Virus record (IMG/VR): IMGVR_UViG_3300031696_001483
Span: 1 to 39,084 of that record
Strand: one strand, 5' to 3'
Source of the DNA: a virus
DNA: 39,084 bases
The notes beneath the pieces are model-generated. The model did no database searches. It was not told the origin of the DNA and saw only the letters and a list, made by a program, of their open reading frames with translations. Shown piece after piece: positions 1 through 7,629 of this stretch (position 1 is the first letter of the stretch; the number at the start of each line of letters is the position of its first letter). The translations under genes were made by a program, and so were the position numbers.

Positions 1-120
1 GTAATCAAGGCATGCAGCATGGCAGAACTGTTAAGCGACCCATCATTACACAGTAACGTCATCGTGAGTAGTACGAAAACCAGAGAAATGAAGAACTTTG
101 TTAACGGTCAGCCAATATAA
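1..120 (+). CDS. C-terminal end of an unknown protein (cut by window edge)
   Basis: An open frame runs from base 1 without a stop to TAA at 118-120, giving 39 residues that end in NFVNGQPI. It lies 15 nt before the next plus-strand gene, which has its own ribosome binding site, so it is probably the tail of the previous gene in the same transcription unit. No domain can be recognised from this fragment. The start lies outside the window. Confidence 0.5.
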   Translation, partial: VIKACSMAELLSDPSLHSNVIVSSTKTREMKNFVNGQPI

Positions 121-135
121 CCCAGGGAGACACAA

Positions 136-372
136 ATGCAACAACGCCAAGAATGCATGTATACAGCACCATTTCCAGTGGATGAATGGGATCGACTAGG
201 CGGTCAATACAGTCTAGCAGATGTACCCGTCAAAGCATATCGGACCTTAACCCGATCTGGCCAAATCATCAGTAAGGACAGCCCGAATCAGCTATTCGAA
301 ATTGAAGATAAAGAGCTCAAGTTCACTATAGTGGTACCAATGACTGATGTGCGGGATACGGACATTCAATAG
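136..372 (+). CDS. Small hypothetical protein (78 aa)
   Basis: A GGGAG ribosome binding site at 124-128 stands 7 nt before the ATG. The 78-residue product is soluble, with no signal peptide, membrane segment or cysteine cluster, and ends in an acidic, beta-rich half. I do not recognise the family. It sits between the preceding partial gene and the tRNA-Trp gene, which begins 9 nt after its stop, so gene and tRNA may share a transcript. Confidence 0.6.
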   Translation: MQQRQECMYTAPFPVDEWDRLGGQYSLADVPVKAYRTLTRSGQIISKDSPNQLFEIEDKELKFTIVVPMTDVRDTDIQ

Positions 373-381
373 AAGCTATAT

Positions 382-455
382 AGGGGATAAGTGTTACGGT
401 AGCACGACTGGCTCCAACCCAGTAAGCGAGGGTTCGACTCCTTCATTCCCTGCCA
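382..455 (+). tRNA. tRNA-Trp (anticodon CCA)
   Basis: A full cloverleaf folds by eye. The acceptor stem is AGGGGAT/ATTCCCT with one G-U pair. The D stem is GTGT/GCAC around a 7-nt loop containing GG. The anticodon stem is ACTGG/CCAGT with loop CTCCAAC, giving anticodon CCA. The variable loop is 4 nt, and the T stem is GAGGG/CCTTC with loop TTCGACT. A discriminator G and an encoded CCA tail follow. The length is 74 nt. AGGGG...CCCCTGCCA matches the usual bacterial tRNA-Trp acceptor. Position 8 reads A where U is nearly universal. A single phage tRNA at the edge of a gene block is common in large phages. Confidence 0.88.
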
Positions 456-530
456 TTAATGGTTAAATACTAGTGAACCCCGAAATCATCCAGATTCAAA
501 ACCTTCCCGGAGAGGATCCTATAGACAAGC

Positions 531-1808
531 ATGAAGAAGCCCGATAACCTATGCATGGCACCCTGGGTACACACCTATCTTTCGCCCCAGACCGAGCGGA
601 GACTGTGCTGTGCCAGCCGTGAGCCAGCCCAATCATTCACCCAGTATATAGACAGTGCCCCAGGTGATGATGAATATACACCCTTGAGCCTTGACCAGCA
701 TTGGAATAGCCCACATATGCGGGAGATTCGACTTGAAATGCTGGCTGACAAGGTGCCATCAGCTTGTGAAGTGTGTGATAAACGGTTGTTAAACACTGAT
801 GTATACCGTGACTACTTTAATCAGTTGTTTGGTGATCAATGGGATCGTGTCCAGAGCAGTACTGATGCCCAGGGCCATACTGATATGACGCCTGTCAGCT
901 GGGATTATCGCTTTTCAAACGTTTGTAACTTCCGATGTCGAATGTGTGGACCTATGCTTTCCAGTGCATGGGAGGCTGAATCGCGTGATAATGGTTTCCT
1001 GGAGGCGTGGCAGGCACCAAGGGTGAAAAGAAAAATATCTGCATTCCAGCGTGATATCGTAGAAAATGAATTTAATGCCGCTGTCGAAGCCCATAGTATA
1101 AAAGAAATATACTGGGTTGGTGGTGAACCTCTATTAATGTCTCAGCATTGGAAGTATATGAGTCGTATTATTGAATTAAATGATGGGCCAGGCTTATATG
1201 CTAGATATAATACCAATTTAAGTGTTATTAGTTCTGGTGATGTTCATCTTTTTGAACATATATTACCTAATATACGTGACTGGCAAGTGTGTGCCAGTTT
1301 AGATGGTGTTGGTACTGTGGGGGAGTATATTCGTACCGGGTTAGATTATGAACAATTTTTAATTAACTTTCGTATTGGCTTAATGACTGCTCGGCACCGT
1401 CGTAATATGCGTCTTGACTTTACTTTAACCTTGCCCGGGCTTAGTCAGATTGTTCCCATGCAGGATCTAGCGTCAGATTTGGGGTGTGATCTACTTGCCA
1501 AGGTGTGCTTTGCTTTCACGCCTGATGTCGCTATGTCCCCATTGTTTATTCCACGCCGTATTCTAGAACCGATAATTACTAATAGTATCCAGTATTCAAC
1601 TGGTGCTATGCGTGATGTGTTAGAGAACCTATTAACTCGACCCACGTTCGAGGAGGAATATCCGTCGGAAGTATATCTCGAGTCCAGATATAGAGCCAAG
1701 CAGCGAATGAACAGTCTGGATACAGGTAGAAATGGGATAGGGTTCTCGGACACGTTACGCGATTTACCTGAATTATATGAATGGTGGGAATCAATTGATA
1801 CACATTGA
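531..1808 (+). CDS. Radical SAM protein with N-terminal cysteine (twitch/SPASM-like) region
   Basis: The product has 425 residues. The radical SAM motif CNFRCRMC (C132, C136, C139) should bind the 4Fe-4S cluster that cleaves S-adenosylmethionine, and VGGEPL at 196-201 is the SAM-contacting GGE motif. Before the core lie C8, C26, C27, C79 and C82, which could hold an auxiliary cluster as in twitch or SPASM proteins. The substrate cannot be read from the sequence. The ATG at 531 has only a distant GGAGAGG upstream. It overlaps or abuts the next unknown gene and heads a plus-strand run that includes a second radical SAM protein and a carbamoyltransferase. Family assignment is firm; function is unknown. 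Confidence 0.85.
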   Translation: MKKPDNLCMAPWVHTYLSPQTERRLCCASREPAQSFTQYIDSAPGDDEYTPLSLDQHWNSPHMREIRLEMLADKVPSACEVCDKRLLNTDVYRDYFNQLFGDQWDRVQSSTDAQGHTDMTPVSWDYRFSNVCNFRCRMCGPMLSSAWEAESRDNGFLEAWQAPRVKRKISAFQRDIVENEFNAAVEAHSIKEIYWVGGEPLLMSQHWKYMSRIIELNDGPGLYARYNTNLSVISSGDVHLFEHILPNIRDWQVCASLDGVGTVGEYIRTGLDYEQFLINFRIGLMTARHRRNMRLDFTLTLPGLSQIVPMQDLASDLGCDLLAKVCFAFTPDVAMSPLFIPRRILEPIITNSIQYSTGAMRDVLENLLTRPTFEEEYPSEVYLESRYRAKQRMNSLDTGRNGIGFSDTLRDLPELYEWWESIDTH

Positions 1809-1809
1809 A

Positions 1810-2850
1810 ATGTCGGGTGGGGTAGAATATACTATTACCCCGGTTGAATCAGCCTTGGCCCGTGATTGGGTCGATGCTCTTCGAGACCTATTGGCTGCTG
1901 ATTATCATTTAGAAAAGAATTTCTGTTTTATGGGATTTCCAGGTACTGATCGTGATTTAAATCAATTATGTACTGAATTAAATAAACATATTAGTCGTAT
2001 TAATAAGAGCCCTATAAACTATCGTATAGAAGAATGGTTCGCGCCCGAAAGTGTGTGGTTCGACGTTGCAAATTATAATTTTAATCCCGAGACGCTGCAT
2101 ATTAAGCAGGATATTTTAAATAAGTTACACAATCATTTTGAGCGGTTGCAGGGCACTGTTACTGCGATGAGTGATTATTATATTAGAGCGGAGCCATCCG
2201 TGAAGTATAGTATACGACAATTAAATTTAATATGTCACGAAATGGAGAGCTGGGTGTTGGGTCAGATTAAACATGGTCGTGATCCCTATTGGACCAGACC
2301 CAGCCAGATTACCACGTTTTTAAATGCTCCACGTATGAATTTAACAGCAGAGCATCGCGAGGCGTTCGCGACAAATGGATATGATCGAGTGTTTGGCGGT
2401 GTATATATGCACTGGTGCCAGATTGGTAAAACATATTATGAAGTGTTTAAAGATGAGGGTGCTCCAGTATTAACTGATACTGTGTGCGAGGCTATTAATA
2501 ATCTGCAATATTATAGTGGTGAATTTGATATCGAATGGGGTAGGGACGTTGTCGCTGCTGGCGAACAACACTGGCATAATAAGGAAATGAGTGAGTATTC
2601 AGCATGGCTCGTATCAAATGGGCTGGACCCAACGGATACCAGTTTATCCCTGGGCTATTTGCCCCTGGGTCAAGTAGACATTATGTCCAGTTTTGGGACT
2701 TCCGACCCAGGCGAGGTGTGGGATATAATGAGTAATGCACTTAATATTACTCGCATTACAATTGGTGATGTGACGTGTCGGTATGATTATAATATTAATG
2801 ATGACAATTACGAAGAATTACAAATGCAAAAATTAGGATTTATTAAATGA
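1810..2850 (+). CDS. Hypothetical protein, probable partner of the upstream radical SAM protein
   Basis: The frame encodes 346 residues from ATG 1810, one base after the upstream TGA. An in-frame ATG at 1777 would give 357 residues and overlap the radical SAM gene by 32 nt. Neither start has a clear ribosome binding site. The protein is mixed alpha/beta, rich in Trp, Tyr, Asp and Asn, with no signal peptide or membrane segment, and is not recognised. It is physically coupled to the radical SAM gene and overlaps the next small gene by ATGA. That suggests co-production with them but does not prove a shared task. Confidence 0.75.
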   Translation: MSGGVEYTITPVESALARDWVDALRDLLAADYHLEKNFCFMGFPGTDRDLNQLCTELNKHISRINKSPINYRIEEWFAPESVWFDVANYNFNPETLHIKQDILNKLHNHFERLQGTVTAMSDYYIRAEPSVKYSIRQLNLICHEMESWVLGQIKHGRDPYWTRPSQITTFLNAPRMNLTAEHREAFATNGYDRVFGGVYMHWCQIGKTYYEVFKDEGAPVLTDTVCEAINNLQYYSGEFDIEWGRDVVAAGEQHWHNKEMSEYSAWLVSNGLDPTDTSLSLGYLPLGQVDIMSSFGTSDPGEVWDIMSNALNITRITIGDVTCRYDYNINDDNYEELQMQKLGFIK

Positions 2851-2987
2851 AACATATCCGCGGGTTAATTAATGCATTAATTAATAAATTAAATAATAAT
2901 AGATTAATTAATAGAATTAAATTAGAATTAAAATACCGTAAAAGATTAAAAGAATTAAAAAAGCGTGACCCGTTTATATATAAATGA
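2847..2987 (+). CDS. 46-aa basic small protein, translationally coupled
   Basis: An ATG at 2847 overlaps the upstream stop (ATGA) and the frame ends at 2985-2987, where another ATGA starts the next gene. Coupling at both ends strongly supports a real gene despite its size. The 46 residues are almost only Lys, Arg, Leu, Ile and Asn, with a strongly basic second half (YRKRLKELKKR) that would form an amphipathic helix. It could bind nucleic acid or membrane, or serve as a peptide substrate for the adjacent radical SAM enzymes. None of these is shown. The DNA is extremely AT-rich and holds a 20-bp palindrome. Confidence 0.6.
   Translation: MKHIRGLINALINKLNNNRLINRIKLELKYRKRLKELKKRDPFIYK
2865..2884. 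repeat. 20-bp perfect palindrome in AT-rich DNA
   Basis: TTAATTAATGCATTAATTAA reads identically on both strands and lies inside the 46-aa gene. Further TTAATTAAT copies follow over the next 40 bases, making the stretch 2861-2970 far more AT-rich than the flanking genes. It could be an operator, a replication-related element, or a by-product of Leu-Ile-Asn codons (TTA ATT AAT). Confidence 0.7.
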
Positions 2988-3211
2988 AAACAGCTAAATG
3001 GGCCGCTTTTGTCGGGGCAATAAGCTGCTTATTCTTTCTTGCAAGTGGACACGCCGCTCTACAGTGGATTGGCTGGGCACTTAGTTGTGTTGCCTGTCTA
3101 GCATGGGCATATTTCGCTCACGCTGATAAGGATCATCCCAGGCTATTAATGGAATTGTGCTATTTTGTGGCTGCTATTGTTGGCGTGTATAATTGGATTG
3201 GACAAGGTTAA
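2984..3211 (+). CDS. Small membrane protein, three predicted segments (75 aa)
   Basis: The start overlaps the previous stop (ATGA) and the stop abuts ATG 3212 of the carbamoyltransferase gene. Hydrophobic segments lie at about residues 6-22, 27-45 and 54-71, separated by a short charged loop (HADKDHPR). The pattern of a Trp/Tyr segment, a charged turn and a last segment ending in YNW vaguely recalls half of a PnuC or SemiSWEET-type transporter, but this is only a resemblance by eye. It is likely an inner-membrane protein produced with the radical SAM/carbamoyltransferase group. Confidence 0.65.
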   Translation: MKTAKWAAFVGAISCLFFLASGHAALQWIGWALSCVACLAWAYFAHADKDHPRLLMELCYFVAAIVGVYNWIGQG

Positions 3212-4738
3212 ATGAAATCAAAAATATATATGGGCGTTAGTGCTGGATTCCACGATGCAGGGGTTAGTGTCGTTGATGACACTGGCCATATACTATTTGC
3301 TGGCCACAGCGAACGTTATAGTGGAATAAAGAATGATAGTCAATTAAATCATGGTATTATGGATGAGGCATTAACTTATGGTGACCCCAGTGTTATTGGT
3401 TGGTATGAACGGCCATGGGTTAAAAAGACACGACAGATATACAGTGGTGAATGGCGTAAATTGTTTACTGATCGCAGTCCCCAACGTCAATTAGCACCGT
3501 ATATTATACCACCATTCCCGTCTGGTCCGGCTGTGGAGTATTTTCACGCAGCCAATGTTCGATACTTTCCACATCATTTGAGTCATGCGGCTGCTGGGTT
3601 TCAGACAAGTCCATTTGAAACTGCAATTGTAGTGGTAATTGATGCTATTGGTGAATGGGATACCTATAGTGCCTATCGCGCCAGTTACGATAAACATGGT
3701 AAGGCACAATATAAAAGAATATACAGACAAATATATCCACATAGTTTAGGATTGTTTTACAGTGCAATGACACAACGGTGTGGATTAAAGCCCATGGAAG
3801 AAGAATACATCATGATGGGTATGGCGGCTTATGGTAACAGCTCGGCCTATCGTGAGGTTTATGATATGGCTGTCGAGGCTGATCATAATTGCACATTTAA
3901 ACGTAATTTCCATACTGGGATTGAGTACGAATTTGGTGCACAATACGGTATTGAGACACTAGCCAGAGCCGCACAACAAGTAACAGAGCGGTGCCTAAAC
4001 ACACTAATGAAACAATTGGCTATTAATAATCCCGATATCGAAGATTGCGTGTTTATGGGCGGAGTTGCCCTTAATTGCGTTGCTAATAATGATGTACGTG
4101 AAGCATGGAACCGTTTGTGGATTATGCCCAACCCGGGTGATTGTGGATCCAGCTTGGGCGCAGCCGCATTGGCATACGGCAAACGACTACAGTGGATTGG
4201 ACCTTATCTAGGTACAAATATCCCAGGGTTTTATCCCAGCGAGGATATTATAAGTGAGTTACAGCGCACTGGTATTTGTGGTGTTGCCACTGGTAGAGCG
4301 GAGTTTGGCCCGAGGGCATTAGGCGCACGAAGCCTGCTCGCTGATCCGCGTGGCGAAGACATTAAAGATAGAGTTAATGATATTAAAAGACGCCAGAAGT
4401 TTAGACCGTTTGCGCCAATGATATTAGAAGAACATGCACACGAATACTTTGAATTTCCTGTTTCGTGGGATACTAGTCCTTATATGCAAAACACCTACAG
4501 GTGTAAACGACCTGATTTATTCCCTGCTATTGTGCATGAAGACGGAACTAGTCGCGTACAAACTGTGGGCAAAGATGGGCATCTTGGCGTGAGGGATTTA
4601 TTAGAAAAATGGTACGTATTAACTGACTGCCCAATGCTATTAAATACATCATTAAATATTCGTGGTGAACCAATGGTGAATGATCGTCATGATGCTGATC
4701 GCTTTGAAAAAGAATATGGTATTAAAGTATGTTCTTAA
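3212..4738 (+). CDS. NodU/CmcH/TobZ-family O-carbamoyltransferase
   Basis: The product has 508 residues, somewhat shorter than the usual 550-600. The N-terminal Kae1/ASKHA-like domain shows GVSAGFHDAG near residue 8, the metal-binding HHLSHAA at 121-127, VVIDAIGEWD at 141-150 and GGVALNC at 283-289. The C-terminal YrdC-like part begins with the family signature FGPRALGARSLLADPR at 365-380. Such enzymes move the carbamoyl group of carbamoyl phosphate, via carbamoyl-adenylate, to a hydroxyl of a sugar, antibiotic or modified base. The acceptor here is unknown. Candidates are a hydroxymethylated base in phage DNA or a sugar. The start follows the previous TAA directly, and the end overlaps the next radical SAM gene by 10 nt. 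Confidence 0.92.
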   Translation: MKSKIYMGVSAGFHDAGVSVVDDTGHILFAGHSERYSGIKNDSQLNHGIMDEALTYGDPSVIGWYERPWVKKTRQIYSGEWRKLFTDRSPQRQLAPYIIPPFPSGPAVEYFHAANVRYFPHHLSHAAAGFQTSPFETAIVVVIDAIGEWDTYSAYRASYDKHGKAQYKRIYRQIYPHSLGLFYSAMTQRCGLKPMEEEYIMMGMAAYGNSSAYREVYDMAVEADHNCTFKRNFHTGIEYEFGAQYGIETLARAAQQVTERCLNTLMKQLAINNPDIEDCVFMGGVALNCVANNDVREAWNRLWIMPNPGDCGSSLGAAALAYGKRLQWIGPYLGTNIPGFYPSEDIISELQRTGICGVATGRAEFGPRALGARSLLADPRGEDIKDRVNDIKRRQKFRPFAPMILEEHAHEYFEFPVSWDTSPYMQNTYRCKRPDLFPAIVHEDGTSRVQTVGKDGHLGVRDLLEKWYVLTDCPMLLNTSLNIRGEPMVNDRHDADRFEKEYGIKVCS

Positions 4739-5643
4739 ACCCAAGCCAAGAAAAGGTAAAACAATTACACATTGAACCTACTACACGGTGTACACTTGCC
4801 TGCCCACGATGTGAACGTACGGTTTTAATTAACAAATTTGGTAACAAGTTTGTACAGCAGGATATTAATATACAAGACTTAGATAAGTTTATTAATGTGC
4901 CAGTTGACACTATATACATGTGCGGTAACCTTGGAGATCCAATATATCATAAGGACTTTCATACACTTGTGAGCACACTACGACATAAGACTAAACAAAT
5001 AAGAATTGTCACTAACGGCAGTTATAGAAAACTAGAATGGTGGGAACAGTTGAGCAAGTTACTAGAGCCGCAGGATGAGATATCATTTAGCGTAGACGGT
5101 GTTCCGGACAATTTTACTGAATATAGAGTTAATGGAGATTGGGATAGCATTGAACCGGCAATACGTACAATGGCGGCTAGTCCTGCTATTGTAATTTGGA
5201 AATATATACCGTTTGCATATAATGAGAATAGTATAGACGAGGCGAGGCAACTAAGTGTAGATTTAGGCGTTGATCAGTTTATAATTGACCCAAGTGATAG
5301 ATGGTTGGGAGAAGACGATCCATATAAAACTATTAAAGAGTATGATAAGAGGTATGTTGCTGGAGGTTCAGAATATGATAGTGAAAACATTAATGTTGAC
5401 CCTAGGTGTGTAAGATTAGACAAACATCATTTTATTAGTGCAGACGGTTTTTATACTCCGTGTTGTTATGTAAAACATCATAGTTTTTACTATAAAAGCG
5501 AGTGGCATAATAATAAGCATAATATAAAGAATACGAAGTTAAGTAAAGAACTAGACTACTTTTGGACAAAGTTTGCTAATACCTTACCAGATAATAATTA
5601 TTGTAGATTTTATTGCGGAAAAAAAGAAAAGATAACACAATGA
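4729..5643 (+). CDS. Radical SAM protein with C-terminal SPASM-like cysteines
   Basis: The product has 304 residues. The motif CTLACPRC (C21, C25, C28) follows the first strand. A glycine-rich NLGDP stretch near residue 63 stands where GGE is expected. The C-terminal part holds a Cys in DPRC, the PCCYV pair and CRFYC close to the end, a layout fitting a SPASM-type auxiliary cluster. SPASM proteins usually modify peptides or proteins, but divergent phage members have unknown substrates. The start lies within the end of the carbamoyltransferase gene, and its TGA overlaps the DUF59 gene start. An Fe-S assembly gene next door makes biochemical sense for a two-cluster enzyme. Confidence 0.85.
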   Translation: MFLNPSQEKVKQLHIEPTTRCTLACPRCERTVLINKFGNKFVQQDINIQDLDKFINVPVDTIYMCGNLGDPIYHKDFHTLVSTLRHKTKQIRIVTNGSYRKLEWWEQLSKLLEPQDEISFSVDGVPDNFTEYRVNGDWDSIEPAIRTMAASPAIVIWKYIPFAYNENSIDEARQLSVDLGVDQFIIDPSDRWLGEDDPYKTIKEYDKRYVAGGSEYDSENINVDPRCVRLDKHHFISADGFYTPCCYVKHHSFYYKSEWHNNKHNIKNTKLSKELDYFWTKFANTLPDNNYCRFYCGKKEKITQ

Positions 5644-5939
5644 TAGACAAAGAACATATTATAGCAAAATTACGTGAAGTGTTTGACCCTGAAATAAGCA
5701 TTAATATATACGACCTTGGGTTAATATACGATATCAATATTAATCAAGATGATTTTTGGGTAGAAATTACTCATACATTAACTAGTGCATTTTGTCCATT
5801 CGCAGATCAGATCGTTAGTGATATAACGGGTGCAGGTTATGCACCAGATGTTCTTAACGTTGAGGTGATAACAACTTTCGATCCTCCATTTACTATAGAT
5901 AGTGTGCCGGAAGAAACAAAAATGATAATGGGATGGTAA
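5640..5939 (+). CDS. DUF59 / MIP18-family Fe-S assembly protein (SufT/PaaD-like)
   Basis: From the coupled ATG at 5640 (ATGA overlap) the product has 99 residues. The family pattern is clear: VFDPEISINIYDLGLIYDI near residues 14-32, then the conserved THTLTSAFCP segment with C52, and a C-terminal TFDPPFTIDSVPEE. This is a stand-alone DUF59 domain, as in SufT and PaaD, which help mature Fe-S proteins. Two radical SAM proteins upstream, and QueE elsewhere in the window, are plausible clients. That link is inferred from position. Confidence 0.88.
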   Translation: MIDKEHIIAKLREVFDPEISINIYDLGLIYDININQDDFWVEITHTLTSAFCPFADQIVSDITGAGYAPDVLNVEVITTFDPPFTIDSVPEETKMIMGW

Positions 5940-6385
5940 TGAAACAGAAACATAAAATAGCACATATGAAATCAGCATTTAATTATGCTGAGTGTTCAAC
6001 CGCGGTTCGCCTTCAAGTTGGATGTGTGTTAGTTAAAGACAATCGTATTATTAGTATCGGCTACAATGGCACGCCATCTGGGTGGGATAACGAGTGTGAG
6101 AATTCAGTTCTATGGAAAGACGGTAAGCAATTATCAAAACCAGTGCTGATATCCAAGCCAGAGGTTCTACATGCAGAATCAAACGCCATTTGTAAACTTG
6201 CTCGCAGTAGTGAGAGTGGAGAGGGTGCAACGGCATTCGTAACACATCAACCTTGTTTGGATTGTGCTAAACTACTCTACCAGAGCGGTGTTACTGAAGT
6301 ATATTATGTACATGAATATCGTAAAACAGATGGCGTTGATTTCCTTTCAAAATGTAAAATTAAAGTAGAGCAGATTGCAATATAA
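5939..6385 (+). CDS. Deoxycytidylate (dCMP) deaminase family protein
   Basis: The product is 148 residues from ATG 5939, which overlaps the upstream stop as TAATG; an ATG two codons earlier is also possible. The zinc-dependent deaminase motifs are present: HAESNAI (zinc His plus catalytic Glu) and PCLDC, which supplies two zinc cysteines. A GYNGTPSGWDN segment is typical of dCMP deaminases. The reaction turns dCMP into dUMP, feeding thymidylate synthesis by the ThyX encoded at 9.1 kb on the other strand. An extra insert before HAESNAI, with a Cys in NECEN, is usual for phage members. Confidence 0.9.
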   Translation: MKQKHKIAHMKSAFNYAECSTAVRLQVGCVLVKDNRIISIGYNGTPSGWDNECENSVLWKDGKQLSKPVLISKPEVLHAESNAICKLARSSESGEGATAFVTHQPCLDCAKLLYQSGVTEVYYVHEYRKTDGVDFLSKCKIKVEQIAI

Positions 6386-6387
6386 AG

Positions 6388-7629
6388 ATGTTTGACATAT
6401 TCTGCATGCAGATCACAGAACACGATGTTGATCTGCCGGCCCATACACAATACACTCGTTGGAACGGTACCCATTTAGATACTATTCGTAGATGCGTTAA
6501 TCGTGCTAAAACAGAGTATGTCTGGATCGTAGCAGACTGTTGCAATTATGCAACATTCGATTTCACATGGCAACCCGTGCCCTGGGAAGCAGACCAGATA
6601 CACTGCTGGGCAAGCGGAAATCAGAAATTTGGTGATACATTCCTAGTGCCAGTGGACGCTTTTAAGCGTCAGCAAGCGGGTCTAGCGTTATTAGAGTGGT
6701 ATGAGCATATAAACTGGCATAGTGAGCCCTGTGTGCCCCGCTACGAATGGCCCACAGTTGGTAGTTTAGATGAACAGACTAGCTTGTACGCATGGATCAA
6801 GCAAACCCCCGCTGACATTGACTTTGAGCCTAGCTTATGGAAAAAACGTGATCTACACGTCTTTAACAAGAGCGGGAGCGTACTACTAACGCCGCGGGAC
6901 TGTAAAACGCAATTTAAGGACCAATTCTATGACTACCCATACATCTTGCGTCATACCGACTATAAAGTAGAAGAAAAACCACTAGATGTTGTGTATCTTT
7001 CAAATGGTGAGGAAAACGCTGATAAAAATTACTTCTTACTAAAGTGTATGCAGCCAAATGCCAAGCGAATTGATGGAATAACAGGCAGAGCAGAGGCATA
7101 TAAAGCCTGCGCAGAGGCTAGCGACACTCCTTGGTTCTTTAATGTGTTTGCTAAGTGTGAGGTATTGCCTGACTTTGATTTTAACTGGCAACCCGATTGG
7201 CTGCAAGGCCCCAAACACTGGATTTTTAATGCACGTAATCCTGTTAACGGACTAGAGTACGGGCATATGGGTATTATTGCATACCATACGCAAACTGTAC
7301 TAGAGCAAACTGAGTGGGGTCTAGACTTTACTCTTAGTGCCAGACACGGGGTTATTCCCGTTGTTGGCAGTATTGCTGAGTTCAACACAGACCCATACGC
7401 TACATGGCGCACATCGTTTAGAGAATGTATTAAACTAACCCAACAGACAGACATAGAGAGTCGTTACAGATTAAAGATATGGAGTACTGTTGGAGAGGGT
7501 GATTTTTCTGAGTGGAGTATTAAGGGAGCAACTGATGCTGTTGAATTTGTGGCTAGCGGAGAGGACCTACGCAGCACCTTTGAATGGGCTTACCTTAAAG
7601 AATTCTTTAATAGCAAGTATAACAGCTAA
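6388..7629 (+). CDS. Glycosyltransferase-like protein with two tandem similar domains
   Basis: The 413-residue product contains an internal duplication. The segment around residues 30-95 (YVWIVADCC, then FDFTWQPVPW, then HCWASGN) resembles residues 250-310 (WFFNVFAKCEV, then FDFNWQPDWL, then HWIFNAR). The second unit begins with DVVYLSNGEENADKNY and a run up to ACAEASDTPWFF. This resembles a family of phage proteins distantly related to GT-A glycosyltransferases, where an acidic site follows such a segment, but this is recognition by eye. The gene begins 3 nt after the dCMP deaminase stop. Its last 63 nt overlap the end of the oppositely oriented aminotransferase gene. Confidence 0.6.
   Translation: MFDIFCMQITEHDVDLPAHTQYTRWNGTHLDTIRRCVNRAKTEYVWIVADCCNYATFDFTWQPVPWEADQIHCWASGNQKFGDTFLVPVDAFKRQQAGLALLEWYEHINWHSEPCVPRYEWPTVGSLDEQTSLYAWIKQTPADIDFEPSLWKKRDLHVFNKSGSVLLTPRDCKTQFKDQFYDYPYILRHTDYKVEEKPLDVVYLSNGEENADKNYFLLKCMQPNAKRIDGITGRAEAYKACAEASDTPWFFNVFAKCEVLPDFDFNWQPDWLQGPKHWIFNARNPVNGLEYGHMGIIAYHTQTVLEQTEWGLDFTLSARHGVIPVVGSIAEFNTDPYATWRTSFRECIKLTQQTDIESRYRLKIWSTVGEGDFSEWSIKGATDAVEFVASGEDLRSTFEWAYLKEFFNSKYNS

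Noticed and set aside
473-547. Small GTG-started frame of 24 codons before the first radical SAM gene
   Set aside because: No ribosome binding site and a poor start. It could be a leader peptide, but nothing beyond an open frame supports it.
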